A stretch of 64,000 bases of DNA from Plasticicumulans acidivorans. Lineage in GTDB: Bacteria > Pseudomonadota > Gammaproteobacteria > Competibacterales > Competibacteraceae. The notes beneath the pieces are model-generated. The model was not told the DNA's origin. It did no database searches and saw nothing but the letters and a program-made list of their open reading frames with translations. A program made the position numbers and the translations under genes. The stretch is taken from the NCBI RefSeq assembly GCF_003182095.1, contig NZ_QGTJ01000003.1, forward strand, positions 186,001 to 250,000. Direction: 5' to 3'. Shown here in pieces: positions 39,904-47,643 of the stretch. Every line of letters begins with the position of its first letter. The first letter of the stretch is position 1.

Positions 39904-42027
39904 TTACTTGCCCACGGTAGCGATGACCTTCAGCTTGCGGTCCTCGGCAATCTCGCCAAAGCCCAGCACGTGAAGGTTGGGAATGCCGTGCCGCACGAAA
40001 CGCGCGAGCATCAGACGGATGCCGTCGGACACCAGCAGCACCGCCGGCTGTCCGGCGAGTTCCTGACGGTTCGCCGACTCGCTGAGCGACTGATGCAGCC
40101 GCTCGGCGAGCCCCGGTTCCACCGGGGCCGGACCATCCCCACCTACCTGCACGGCTTTCTGCAGGATCTGTTCCAACTTCGGGTCCAGGGTGATGACCGG
40201 CAATTCATCAACTAAGCCATTGATCTGCTGAATGATCATGCGCCCGAGGCGAACACGCACCGCCGCCAGCAAGGCGTCAGCGTCCTGACTCCGCGGCCCC
40301 TGCTCCGCCAAAGTTTCGGCGATCGTGCGCATGTCGCGGATCGGCACCTGCTCGGCCAGCAGGCCCTGCAGCACGCGCACGACGGTGCGCAGCGGCAGCG
40401 TTTTCGGCACCAGATCCTGCACCACCCGTGGTGCAACCTTGCCGAGGCGGTCGAGCAGCTCCTGCACTTCCTCGTGACCGAGCAGCTCGGGCGCATGCGA
40501 GGACAGCACGTGGTTGAGGTGCGTGGCGATCACCGTCGAGGCGTCGACGACCGTGTAGCCGAGGCTCTGCGCCATCTCGCGCAGGCCGCTCTCGATCCAC
40601 ACCGCCGGCAGGCCGAACGCCGGATCGCGGCCCGGCGTGCCCGGCAGCTCGCCCTGCACCTGGCCGGGATTGATCGCCAGCTCGCGGTCGGGATAAACCT
40701 CGGCCTCGGCGACGCTGACGCCGAGCAGCGTGATGCGGTAGGCGGTCGGCGGCAGGTCGAGGTTGTCGCGGATGTGCACCGGCGCGATCAGAAAGCCCAG
40801 CTCCTGCGACAGCTTGCGCCGCACGCCCTTGATGCGCGCCAGCAGCTGGCCGTTCTGCGCCTTGTCGACCAGCGGGATCAACCGGTAGCCGACCTCCATG
40901 CCGATGGTGTCGATCACCGGCACGTCGTCCCAGCTGACGTCGCGCACTTCTGGCGCCGGCGCGCCGCCCTCGGCCGTCGCCCCCGGCAGAGCCGGCACGG
41001 CGCCGGGCCCGGCCGCCGCCGCACCGGCCAGCGCCGGGCGGACGCCGCTCTCGCGCTGATGGATGCGCCAGGCCAGCCAGCCGGCGCCCCCCGCCAGCGT
41101 CAGGAAGATCAGGTTGGGCATGCCGGGGATCAATCCCATCAGGCCGACGATGCCGGCCGCCACCGCCAGCGCCTGCGCCGAGCCGAACAGCTGGCTGACC
41201 ACCTGCTCGCCCATGTCGGCGGCACCCGAAGCGCGGGTGACCATGATCGCCGCCGCCACCGACAAAAACAGCGCCGGGATCTGCGCCACCAGACCGTCGC
41301 CGATGGTCAGCAGCACGTAGGTCTCGGCGGCCTCGCCGATCGGCAGGCCGTGCTGGATCACACCGATCAGCAGGCCACCGATGATGTTGATGAACAGGAT
41401 CAGGATGCCGGCGATGGCATCGCCACGCACGAACTTGGAGGCGCCATCCATCGAGCCGTAGAAATCCGCCTCCTGCACCACCTCGCCGCGGCGGCGCTTG
41501 GCCTCGGCCTGATCGATGACACCGGCATTGAGGTCGGCATCGATCGCCATCTGCTTGCCGGGCATCGCATCCAGAGTGAAGCGCGCGCTGACTTCCGAAA
41601 CGCGCCCGGCACCCTTGGTCACCACCGCGAAGTTGATGATCATCAGGATCGCGAACACCACGATGCCGACCGCATAGTTGCCGCCGACGACGAAATGGCC
41701 GAAGGCCTCGATGACCTTGCCGGCAGCATCGCCGCCCTTGTGGCCTTCGAGCAGCACCACACGCGTCGAGGCGACGTTGAGGCCGAGGCGCAGCAGTGTG
41801 GTCACCAGCAGCACCGTCGGAAACGCCGCGAAGTCGAGCGGCCGGCGCGCGTACACCGTCGCCAGCAGCACCACCAGCGCCAGCGCGATGTTGAAGGTGA
41901 AGAACAGGTCGAGCAGCAGCGGTGGCAGCGGCACCACCATCATCATCAGCACGACGATCAGCAGCACCGGGGCGCCGAGCCCGCTGCGCGCCAGGCTGAT
42001 CAGAATTTCGGTGAGCTTGTTCATCAT
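39904..42027 (-). CDS. flhA: Flagellar export gate protein FlhA
   Basis: A 707-aa inner-membrane protein: eight N-terminal helices (about 15-330), the FHIPEP-family cytoplasmic loop (FTLDAMPGKQMAIDADLNAG...), and the C-terminal ring-forming domain from about 345. Length and motifs match FlhA across proteobacteria. FlhA forms the nonameric export-gate ring and receives chaperone-bound substrates. Its start overlaps the flhB stop by 4 bases. Confidence 0.97.
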   Translation of the reverse strand: MMNKLTEILISLARSGLGAPVLLIVVLMMMVVPLPPLLLDLFFTFNIALALVVLLATVYARRPLDFAAFPTVLLVTTLLRLGLNVASTRVVLLEGHKGGDAAGKVIEAFGHFVVGGNYAVGIVVFAILMIINFAVVTKGAGRVSEVSARFTLDAMPGKQMAIDADLNAGVIDQAEAKRRRGEVVQEADFYGSMDGASKFVRGDAIAGILILFINIIGGLLIGVIQHGLPIGEAAETYVLLTIGDGLVAQIPALFLSVAAAIMVTRASGAADMGEQVVSQLFGSAQALAVAAGIVGLMGLIPGMPNLIFLTLAGGAGWLAWRIHQRESGVRPALAGAAAAGPGAVPALPGATAEGGAPAPEVRDVSWDDVPVIDTIGMEVGYRLIPLVDKAQNGQLLARIKGVRRKLSQELGFLIAPVHIRDNLDLPPTAYRITLLGVSVAEAEVYPDRELAINPGQVQGELPGTPGRDPAFGLPAVWIESGLREMAQSLGYTVVDASTVIATHLNHVLSSHAPELLGHEEVQELLDRLGKVAPRVVQDLVPKTLPLRTVVRVLQGLLAEQVPIRDMRTIAETLAEQGPRSQDADALLAAVRVRLGRMIIQQINGLVDELPVITLDPKLEQILQKAVQVGGDGPAPVEPGLAERLHQSLSESANRQELAGQPAVLLVSDGIRLMLARFVRHGIPNLHVLGFGEIAEDRKLKVIATVGK

Positions 42028-43148
42028 TCGGTCCGCAGTTCCGGCGGTACCGGCACCTCAGGCATGCCGATCGGGGTCAGCGGCAGCGCCCGCTCGGCGC
42101 GCAACTGGAAGACGTAGGCCAGCACCTGGGCAACGGCGGTATACAGCGCCGTCGGGATCGCCCGGTCGAGCCTGGCGTTGTAGTAGATCGCGCGCGCCAG
42201 CAGCGGCGATTCGACCAGCGGCACGCCGTGACTGGCCGCCAGCGCGCGGATGCGCAGTGCCACCTCGTCGAGGCCGGCGGCGACCAGCAGCGGCGCGCTC
42301 ATGCGCAGGCCGTCGTACTTCAGGGCCACGGCGTAATGCGTCGGGTTGATGATGACGACGTCGGCCGTCGGCACTTTGTCCATCATCCGCCGCTGGGCGA
42401 ATTCCATCTGCAGGCGACGCAGCTTGCCCTTGATCTCCGGACGCCCCTCGGTGTCCTTCATCTCGTCCTTGACTTCCTGCAGCGTCATTTTCAGCTCCTT
42501 GGCGTTCTGCCAGAGCTGGTAGGGCACGTCGATCGCGGCGATCAGCAGCAGCGGCGCGGCGATCCACAGGTACAGATCGGCAAGCGTGGCTCCGGTATGG
42601 GCGATCGCCCGCGGCAGCGGCTCGGCCGACAGACCGAGCAGTTCCGGCTCGGCGTGCTGCAGCGCCACCACCGCCACCAGCGCCACCAGCGCGAACTTGG
42701 CCAGCGCCTTGAGCAGCTCGACCAGCCCGCGCACCGAGACCACCCGCTTGAGGCCGGCCAGCGGATCGAGCCGGTCCCACTTGAAGCCCATCGCCTCGGT
42801 GGAAAAATTCCAGCCGCCGATCAGCGCCGGCGTGACGACCGCCAGCCCCCACATCAGCAGCAGGAACGGCGCCAGCAACTTGAGCATCACCCACAGCGCA
42901 TGGCCGAAGGCCTGCGCCGGGCGCGTCGGATCGAAGGCATCGCGCAGCTCCTGTGCGAAGCCGGCACGCATCAGCCCGAGCAGCGCCTCGATGATCGACG
43001 GCCCGAGCGCGATCAGCGCCGCACCGCCGCCGAGCGTCAGCAGGGCCGTGGTCAGCTCGCGCGAGCGCGGCACCTGGCCTTTTTCACGCGCCTGCTGCTG
43101 GCGTCGGGGCGTGGCCTCCTCGGTACGTTCCTGTCCCTGCTCGGCCAT
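42024..43148 (-). CDS. flhB: Flagellar export switch protein FlhB
   Basis: A 374-aa protein: four transmembrane helices in the first 210 residues, a basic linker and the autocleaving motif Asn268-Pro-Thr-His271 in VVIINPTHYAVALKYDG. Cleavage at NPTH switches export from rod/hook to filament substrates, under the FliK ruler. It starts 1 base after fliR ends and overlaps flhA by 4 bases. Confidence 0.97.
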   Translation of the reverse strand: MAEQGQERTEEATPRRQQQAREKGQVPRSRELTTALLTLGGGAALIALGPSIIEALLGLMRAGFAQELRDAFDPTRPAQAFGHALWVMLKLLAPFLLLMWGLAVVTPALIGGWNFSTEAMGFKWDRLDPLAGLKRVVSVRGLVELLKALAKFALVALVAVVALQHAEPELLGLSAEPLPRAIAHTGATLADLYLWIAAPLLLIAAIDVPYQLWQNAKELKMTLQEVKDEMKDTEGRPEIKGKLRRLQMEFAQRRMMDKVPTADVVIINPTHYAVALKYDGLRMSAPLLVAAGLDEVALRIRALAASHGVPLVESPLLARAIYYNARLDRAIPTALYTAVAQVLAYVFQLRAERALPLTPIGMPEVPVPPELRTE

Positions 43149-43149
43149 C

Positions 43150-43929
43150 TCAGCCTCCCGCGCGCAGCATGCCGGCGATCTGCCGGTAACCTTCGTCGAG
43201 CATGCGCGCGACCTCGGGCGCCAGCGCCGGCAGTGAGAACAGCAGGATCAGCAGGCCGAAGATCAGCGTGATCGGCAGGCCGACGGCAAAGATGTTGAGC
43301 TGCGGCGCGGCACGCGACATCACGCCGAAGGCCAGGTTGACCACCATCAGCGAGGCGATCGCCGGCAGACCGACCGACAGCGCGCCGGCGAAAATGCGCA
43401 CCCCGGCTTCGGCCAGCTCACGGTAGCGCACCAGGCTCAAGCCGTCGGTACCGACCGGCAGCGCACGGAAGCTGTCGACCAGCATGCGGATCAGCACCAG
43501 ATGACCGTCGAGGGCGAGGAAGATCAGCATGCCGAACATGCTGTAGAACTGCGACAGCAGCGGCATCTGCCCGCCGTTGACCGGATCGACCAGCGAGGCG
43601 AAACCGAGCCCCATCTGCGTGGCGACCACCTGGCCGGCGGTCTCCAGCGCCGCGAACACCAGACGCAGCACCAGGCCCATGAACAGGCCGATCAGCAGCT
43701 GCTGGATGAGGACGATGACGCCATCCGCTGAAAACGGCTCGATCGCCGGCGCCGGCGGCAGCAGCGGCAGCACGGCGACGGTCAGCGCCAGTGCCAGCGC
43801 CGCACGCACCCGCCGCGGCAGCACGCGCGCGCTGAACATCGGCGCCACCGACAGCAGCGCGCCGATGCGGGTCAGCGGCCACAGCAGACCGCCGATCCAG
43901 CTGGCCAGCTCGGCACTGGTGAACAGCAC
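43150..43929 (-). CDS. fliR: Flagellar export gate FliR
   Basis: A 259-aa membrane protein with about six helices, e.g. FMGLVLRLVFAALETAGQVV and QMGLGFASLVDPVNGGQMPL typical of FliR. It forms the FliPQR export core. It starts 9 bases after fliQ ends. Confidence 0.96.
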   Translation of the reverse strand: MLFTSAELASWIGGLLWPLTRIGALLSVAPMFSARVLPRRVRAALALALTVAVLPLLPPAPAIEPFSADGVIVLIQQLLIGLFMGLVLRLVFAALETAGQVVATQMGLGFASLVDPVNGGQMPLLSQFYSMFGMLIFLALDGHLVLIRMLVDSFRALPVGTDGLSLVRYRELAEAGVRIFAGALSVGLPAIASLMVVNLAFGVMSRAAPQLNIFAVGLPITLIFGLLILLFSLPALAPEVARMLDEGYRQIAGMLRAGG

Positions 43930-43938
43930 GGCCGTGCG

Positions 43939-44208
43939 CTACCCGATCAGCTGCGGGATGCTGTGGAACAGGCGCACGGTGAAATCGGTGAGCGTTTCCA
44001 GCATCCAGCCGCCGATGGCGATCAGCAGCACCACCAGCACCAGCACCTTGGGCACGAACGACAGCGTCGCCTCGTTGATCTGCGTGGCCGCCTGGAACAG
44101 GCCGACCAGCACACCGACTACCAGCGCCGCACCGAGCAGCGGCGCCGACAGCAGCACCGCGACTTCGAGCGTGCGCGTCCCCAGCGTGATCACGGTTTCG
44201 GGCGTCAT
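43939..44208 (-). CDS. fliQ: Flagellar export gate FliQ
   Basis: An 89-aa protein with two helices: ETVITLGTRTLEVAVLLSAP and FVPKVLVLVVLLIAIGGWML, with FQAATQINEATLSF between. The length is typical (89 aa). Four copies join FliP and FliR in the export core. It is in the fliLMNOPQR order, 10 bases after fliP. Confidence 0.96.
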   Translation of the reverse strand: MTPETVITLGTRTLEVAVLLSAPLLGAALVVGVLVGLFQAATQINEATLSFVPKVLVLVVLLIAIGGWMLETLTDFTVRLFHSIPQLIG

Positions 44209-44218
44209 CGCAGCCTCC

Positions 44219-44986
44219 TCAGCCGGCGCCGGCCGGCCCCTGGAAACTCGCTGCCAGCGTTCCCATGACCAGCGGCCAGCCGTCCACCAGCACGAACAGC
44301 ATCAGTTTGAACGGAAAGGAAATGACCAGCGGCGACAGCATCATCATGCCCATCGCCATCAGCACGCTGGCGACCACCAGGTCGATCACCAGAAACGGGA
44401 TGAACAGCATGAAGCCGATCTGGAACGCGGTCTTCAGCTCGCTGGTGACGAAGGCCGGCACCAGCAGCGAGAACGGCACCGTCTCCGGCGATTCCAGCGT
44501 ATCGCGCCCGGAGAGCTTGGCGAACAGCGCCAGATCCGGCTCGCGCGTCTGCGCCAGCATGAACGCCTGCAGCGGCACGCGCGCCTTCTCCACCGCCTGC
44601 TGGAAGGTGATCTGCTCGGCCATGTACGGCTGCAGCGCCTCGTCGTTCATGCGCTCGAACACCGGTGCCATGATGAAAAAAGTCAGAAACAGCGCCAGCC
44701 CGATCAGCACCTGGTTCGACGGCGTCTGCATGGTGCCGAGCGCCTGGCGCAGCAGCGCCAGCACCACCAGGATGCGGGTGAACGCGGTCATCATCAGCAG
44801 CATCGACGGCAGCAGCGTCAGCGCCGTCATCACCGCCAGGATCTGCAGGCTGACCGACCACTCCTGACCGCCGGCGGCGGTCGGCGTCACCGTCAGCGCC
44901 GGCAGCTGCGGCGCGGCGGCGGCCAGCCCCGCCAGCGCCAGCCCAGCGAGCCCCAGCGCGCTAAGCGCGACCCGTCGAGCCGTCAT
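44219..44986 (-). CDS. fliP: Flagellar export gate FliP
   Basis: A 255-aa protein: signal peptide (about 1-24), four helices, with [40 protein letters not shown] and [23 protein letters not shown] at 44986 (MTARRVALS) provides the signal sequence; the longer frame is out of family range. It overlaps fliO by 26 bases. It forms the hexameric-type export pore with FliQ and FliR. Confidence 0.96.
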   Translation of the reverse strand: MTARRVALSALGLAGLALAGLAAAAPQLPALTVTPTAAGGQEWSVSLQILAVMTALTLLPSMLLMMTAFTRILVVLALLRQALGTMQTPSNQVLIGLALFLTFFIMAPVFERMNDEALQPYMAEQITFQQAVEKARVPLQAFMLAQTREPDLALFAKLSGRDTLESPETVPFSLLVPAFVTSELKTAFQIGFMLFIPFLVIDLVVASVLMAMGMMMLSPLVISFPFKLMLFVLVDGWPLVMGTLAASFQGPAGAG

Positions 44987-45431
44987 GATCCTGCTCGCGC
45001 AGCGCCTGCATCGCCTGGCGAAAATCCAGCCCCGGCTCGACGACACTGCGCCGAGGTGTCGCCGCGTGATCGGTCGGCGGCGTGTGGGCCGGCGCGGCCG
45101 GGAACACATGCAGCGCGTTGACCGAATCCTGCGTCACGCCGAGCAGGATGCGCGTGCCCTGCACCTCGACCAGCACGATGCGTTCGCGGTTGCCGACCGC
45201 CAGCCCGCCGACGATCGCGATCTGCCCGGACTGGCGGCGCAGCGTCGGCAGCTGGCGCAGCAGCCAGGCCAGCAGCAGGATGACGACGATGACGCCGAGC
45301 AGACCGAGGCCGAGCTGCACCAGGGCATTGAGGTCGAAGGCCGGCGGCATCGCCGGGGCATCGGCCGCCACCGCCGCAGCCGGCAGCAGCATGGCCGCGG
45401 CGGCGGGCCGCAGGACAGGGACAGCTTTCAT
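44961..45431 (-). CDS. fliO: Flagellar assembly protein FliO
   Basis: A 156-aa protein with a leader (1-23), a membrane helix (about 33-56, [20 protein letters not shown]) and a cytoplasmic domain ([20 protein letters not shown], then [14 protein letters not shown]) characteristic of FliO. It helps assemble FliP. TGATG joins the fliN stop and fliO start with a one-base overlap. Confidence 0.92.
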   Translation of the reverse strand: MKAVPVLRPAAAAMLLPAAAVAADAPAMPPAFDLNALVQLGLGLLGVIVVILLLAWLLRQLPTLRRQSGQIAIVGGLAVGNRERIVLVEVQGTRILLGVTQDSVNALHVFPAAPAHTPPTDHAATPRRSVVEPGLDFRQAMQALREQDHDGSTGRA

Positions 45432-45895
45432 CAGCGCAGCCTCTTCACACGTTCCTCGGGACTGGATATCTCGGTGATGCGCACACCGAAGCGTTCATTG
45501 ACCACCACCACCTCACCGCGCGCGATCAGGCAGCCGTTGACCAGAATGTCGAGCGGCTCACCGGCCGGGCGATCGAGGCGCACCACACTGCCCTGCGTCA
45601 GCTGCAGCAGTTCGCGCACGCTCAGGCGGGTGCGGCCAAGCTCCATCGACAACGTCACCGGAATGTCGAGGATCATGTCGAGATTGGCGTCACGGCGCGG
45701 CGCACCGCTGTCGCGCGGCTTCGGCTCGGTGAATTCACGCTCGAACGCCGCCGTCGACGCCGGCCCCGGCGCCTCGGCCTGCGGCTCGACAGGCGGCGGC
45801 GCTTCCGCCGCTGCCGCCTCGGCGACGGCCTCGGGTGGCGGCGCGTCGACGGCTGCCTCGGCGTCGGCCTGTGGCTTGTCTTCGTTGTCACTCAC
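45431..45895 (-). CDS. fliN: Flagellar switch protein FliN
   Basis: A 154-aa C-ring protein: an acidic Ala/Pro-rich N-terminal extension (1-65) and the SpoA domain (about 72-150; LDMILDIPVTLSMELGRTRL, LIARGEVVVVNERFGVRITE). Fits Pseudomonas-like FliN. The extension is longer than in E. coli (137 aa). It overlaps fliM by 4 bases. Confidence 0.95.
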   Translation of the reverse strand: MSDNEDKPQADAEAAVDAPPPEAVAEAAAAEAPPPVEPQAEAPGPASTAAFEREFTEPKPRDSGAPRRDANLDMILDIPVTLSMELGRTRLSVRELLQLTQGSVVRLDRPAGEPLDILVNGCLIARGEVVVVNERFGVRITEISSPEERVKRLR

Positions 45896-46899
45896 GATTC
45901 TGTCCTCCGCGGCGCCGCGTCATTGAGGTCCACCAGCCAGCGATCCACCTTCAGCGCGCGCCAGCCCTGCGTGGTGCCGTAATCCCCGTTGAGCACGCTG
46001 ACGCCGTCGACCGCAAGCACCGCCTGCGGCGGAATGTCGACCGGCACCACGTCACCGACGCGCAGTGCCAGCAGCTCCTGCATGCTCAGCTCGAAACCGG
46101 CAAGCACGCAGCGCGCCTCGACCTGGGCATCGCGCAGACCAGCCTCGACCAGACGCCGCAGGCCCTCGTCGCGCACCGGATGCTCGCGCGCCAGCGACGC
46201 CATCAGCTGACCGCGCACCGGCTCGAACATCGACACCGGCAGCGCCAGGCACAGCGTGCCGCGAGTGCCGTCGATGGTCAGCTCGATCGCCGACACCGCC
46301 AGCGTCTCGGCGAGGTTGATCGCGGTGACGAAATGCGGCGTGACCTCGTGGCCGAGCAGCTCGAAATGCACCGGCAGATACGGCTTCCAGGCGCTGGCCA
46401 GCGCCCGCGCGCACAAGCCGTCGAGGCGCTGGATCATGCGCAGCTCGGCGGCGGTGAAATCCGGCCGGCTGAGTTCAGAAAACTGCGTACCGGGGCCACC
46501 GAAGTAAGCGCCGACCAGCGCGAACACCAGCGGATGATCGAAAATCAGCAGCCCCGGCCCGGCCATCGGCGCCAGGCCGATGACGTTGACCGCGCACGGC
46601 GCCTTGAGCCGGGCGACGAAATCCTGATACGCCTCGGCGCGCACTTCGAGCGGCTGCAGCTCGACGTCGCGCTGCAGCAGTTCATAGATCGCCACGCCGA
46701 GCTGGTGCGCCAGCCGGCTCTGCACCGTCTGCAGGATCGGCAGAATGCCGGCCAGCACGTTGTCCGGATTGCTCAGGTCATAGGGGCGCACTTCATCGTC
46801 GAACGCCGCATGCGCGCGTGCCGCCGACAGCCGGCCGTCGGCGACGCTCTCCATCAGCGCCTCCAGCTCGTCCTGAGACAGCAAGCCTTCACTCGACAT
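45892..46899 (-). CDS. fliM: Flagellar switch protein FliM
   Basis: A 335-aa C-ring protein. The N-terminal CheY-P-binding EGLLSQDELEALMESV (about 4-19), the middle CheC-like domain (about 50-240) and a C-terminal SpoA domain (about 250-325; LSMQELLALRVGDVVPVDIP). It interacts with CheY-P to reverse rotation. It follows fliL by 4 bases. Confidence 0.96.
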   Translation of the reverse strand: MSSEGLLSQDELEALMESVADGRLSAARAHAAFDDEVRPYDLSNPDNVLAGILPILQTVQSRLAHQLGVAIYELLQRDVELQPLEVRAEAYQDFVARLKAPCAVNVIGLAPMAGPGLLIFDHPLVFALVGAYFGGPGTQFSELSRPDFTAAELRMIQRLDGLCARALASAWKPYLPVHFELLGHEVTPHFVTAINLAETLAVSAIELTIDGTRGTLCLALPVSMFEPVRGQLMASLAREHPVRDEGLRRLVEAGLRDAQVEARCVLAGFELSMQELLALRVGDVVPVDIPPQAVLAVDGVSVLNGDYGTTQGWRALKVDRWLVDLNDAAPRRTES

Positions 46900-46903
46900 G
46901 GCG

Positions 46904-47452
46904 CTACTGCATCACGAAGTTGGTGAAGTACACCTCTTCGATGCCCGGCGAGCCGGATTCCTCGATCAGAATCTTCTGGATCGTCTCCAGCACCTTCTTC
47001 TGCAGCGATTCCTTGCCGGTCGGCGACTCCAGATCGGCGAAGCTCTGCCCGGCGAAAAGGATGATCAGCTGATGGCGGATCTGCGGATCGTTTTCCTTGA
47101 CCAGATCGAGCGCGTGCTTGTCCCGCGCCATCACCGACAGGCTGATCTGCACATAGCGCAACACCCCGTCCTGGTCGAAGTTGACGACAAACGGCGGATC
47201 GAGCGGCTGATACTGCGCCGGCCCGCTCGGCCGCGCCACCACCACCGGGGCATGCGCCGCCGCGCCGTGCGCCGCCGGTGCCTCACCGCCTTCACCGGCC
47301 GCCGCCCCCGGCAATTTCAGCAGGCCGAGGAAGAACAGTGCACCCAGCGTCCCGCCCAGCACCACCACCACCACCAGCACGATGATCAGGATCAGTTTGC
47401 CCTTGCCACCACCGGCCGGGGCCTCGGCCTTGGCCTCTTCTTTCTTCGCCAT
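46904..47452 (-). CDS. fliL: Flagellar basal body protein FliL
   Basis: A 182-aa stator-associated membrane protein: a basic/acidic N-terminus, a membrane helix (LILIIVLVVVVVLGGTLGAL, about 21-40), a Gly/Ala linker and a periplasmic FliL domain (PLDPPFVVNFDQDGVLRYVQ, ending KILIEESGSPGIEEVYFTNF). It is the first gene of the long operon and has a sigma-54 promoter about 100 bases upstream. Confidence 0.95.
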   Translation of the reverse strand: MAKKEEAKAEAPAGGGKGKLILIIVLVVVVVLGGTLGALFFLGLLKLPGAAAGEGGEAPAAHGAAAHAPVVVARPSGPAQYQPLDPPFVVNFDQDGVLRYVQISLSVMARDKHALDLVKENDPQIRHQLIILFAGQSFADLESPTGKESLQKKVLETIQKILIEESGSPGIEEVYFTNFVMQ

Positions 47453-47553
47453 GGATTAGGAATTCCTTCGCTGCAAACTGGCCGCACCACCGACGGATGC
47501 CGGGCCCTGAATTGCCTGTGCCGAGCGCACACCACTGCGCGCCGGCAGGCGAT

Positions 47554-47569
47554 TGCATACGCCCTGCCA
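47554..47569 (-). promoter_or_regulatory. Sigma-54 promoter of the fliL operon
   Basis: On the minus strand TGGCAGG-GCGT-ATGCA, against consensus TGGCACG-N4-TTGCA: 10 of 12 defined bases match and the GG-N10-GC spacing is exact. The start site would be near 47543, giving a leader of about 90 bases to fliL. FleQ activation is the expected control, as for class II genes of Pseudomonas. Confidence 0.75.
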
Positions 47570-47643
47570 ACGCGGCAGACACCTTAGCCGCTCGGCACCG
47601 GCATTGGCTATGCCATGACACCGGCTGTATCGGCACTGCCCGC

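Noticed and set aside
38032-42117. Very long plus-strand frames opposite flhG, flhF, flhA.
   Set aside because: Antisense to conserved genes; repeated His/Arg/Gln/Ala composition, no family match.
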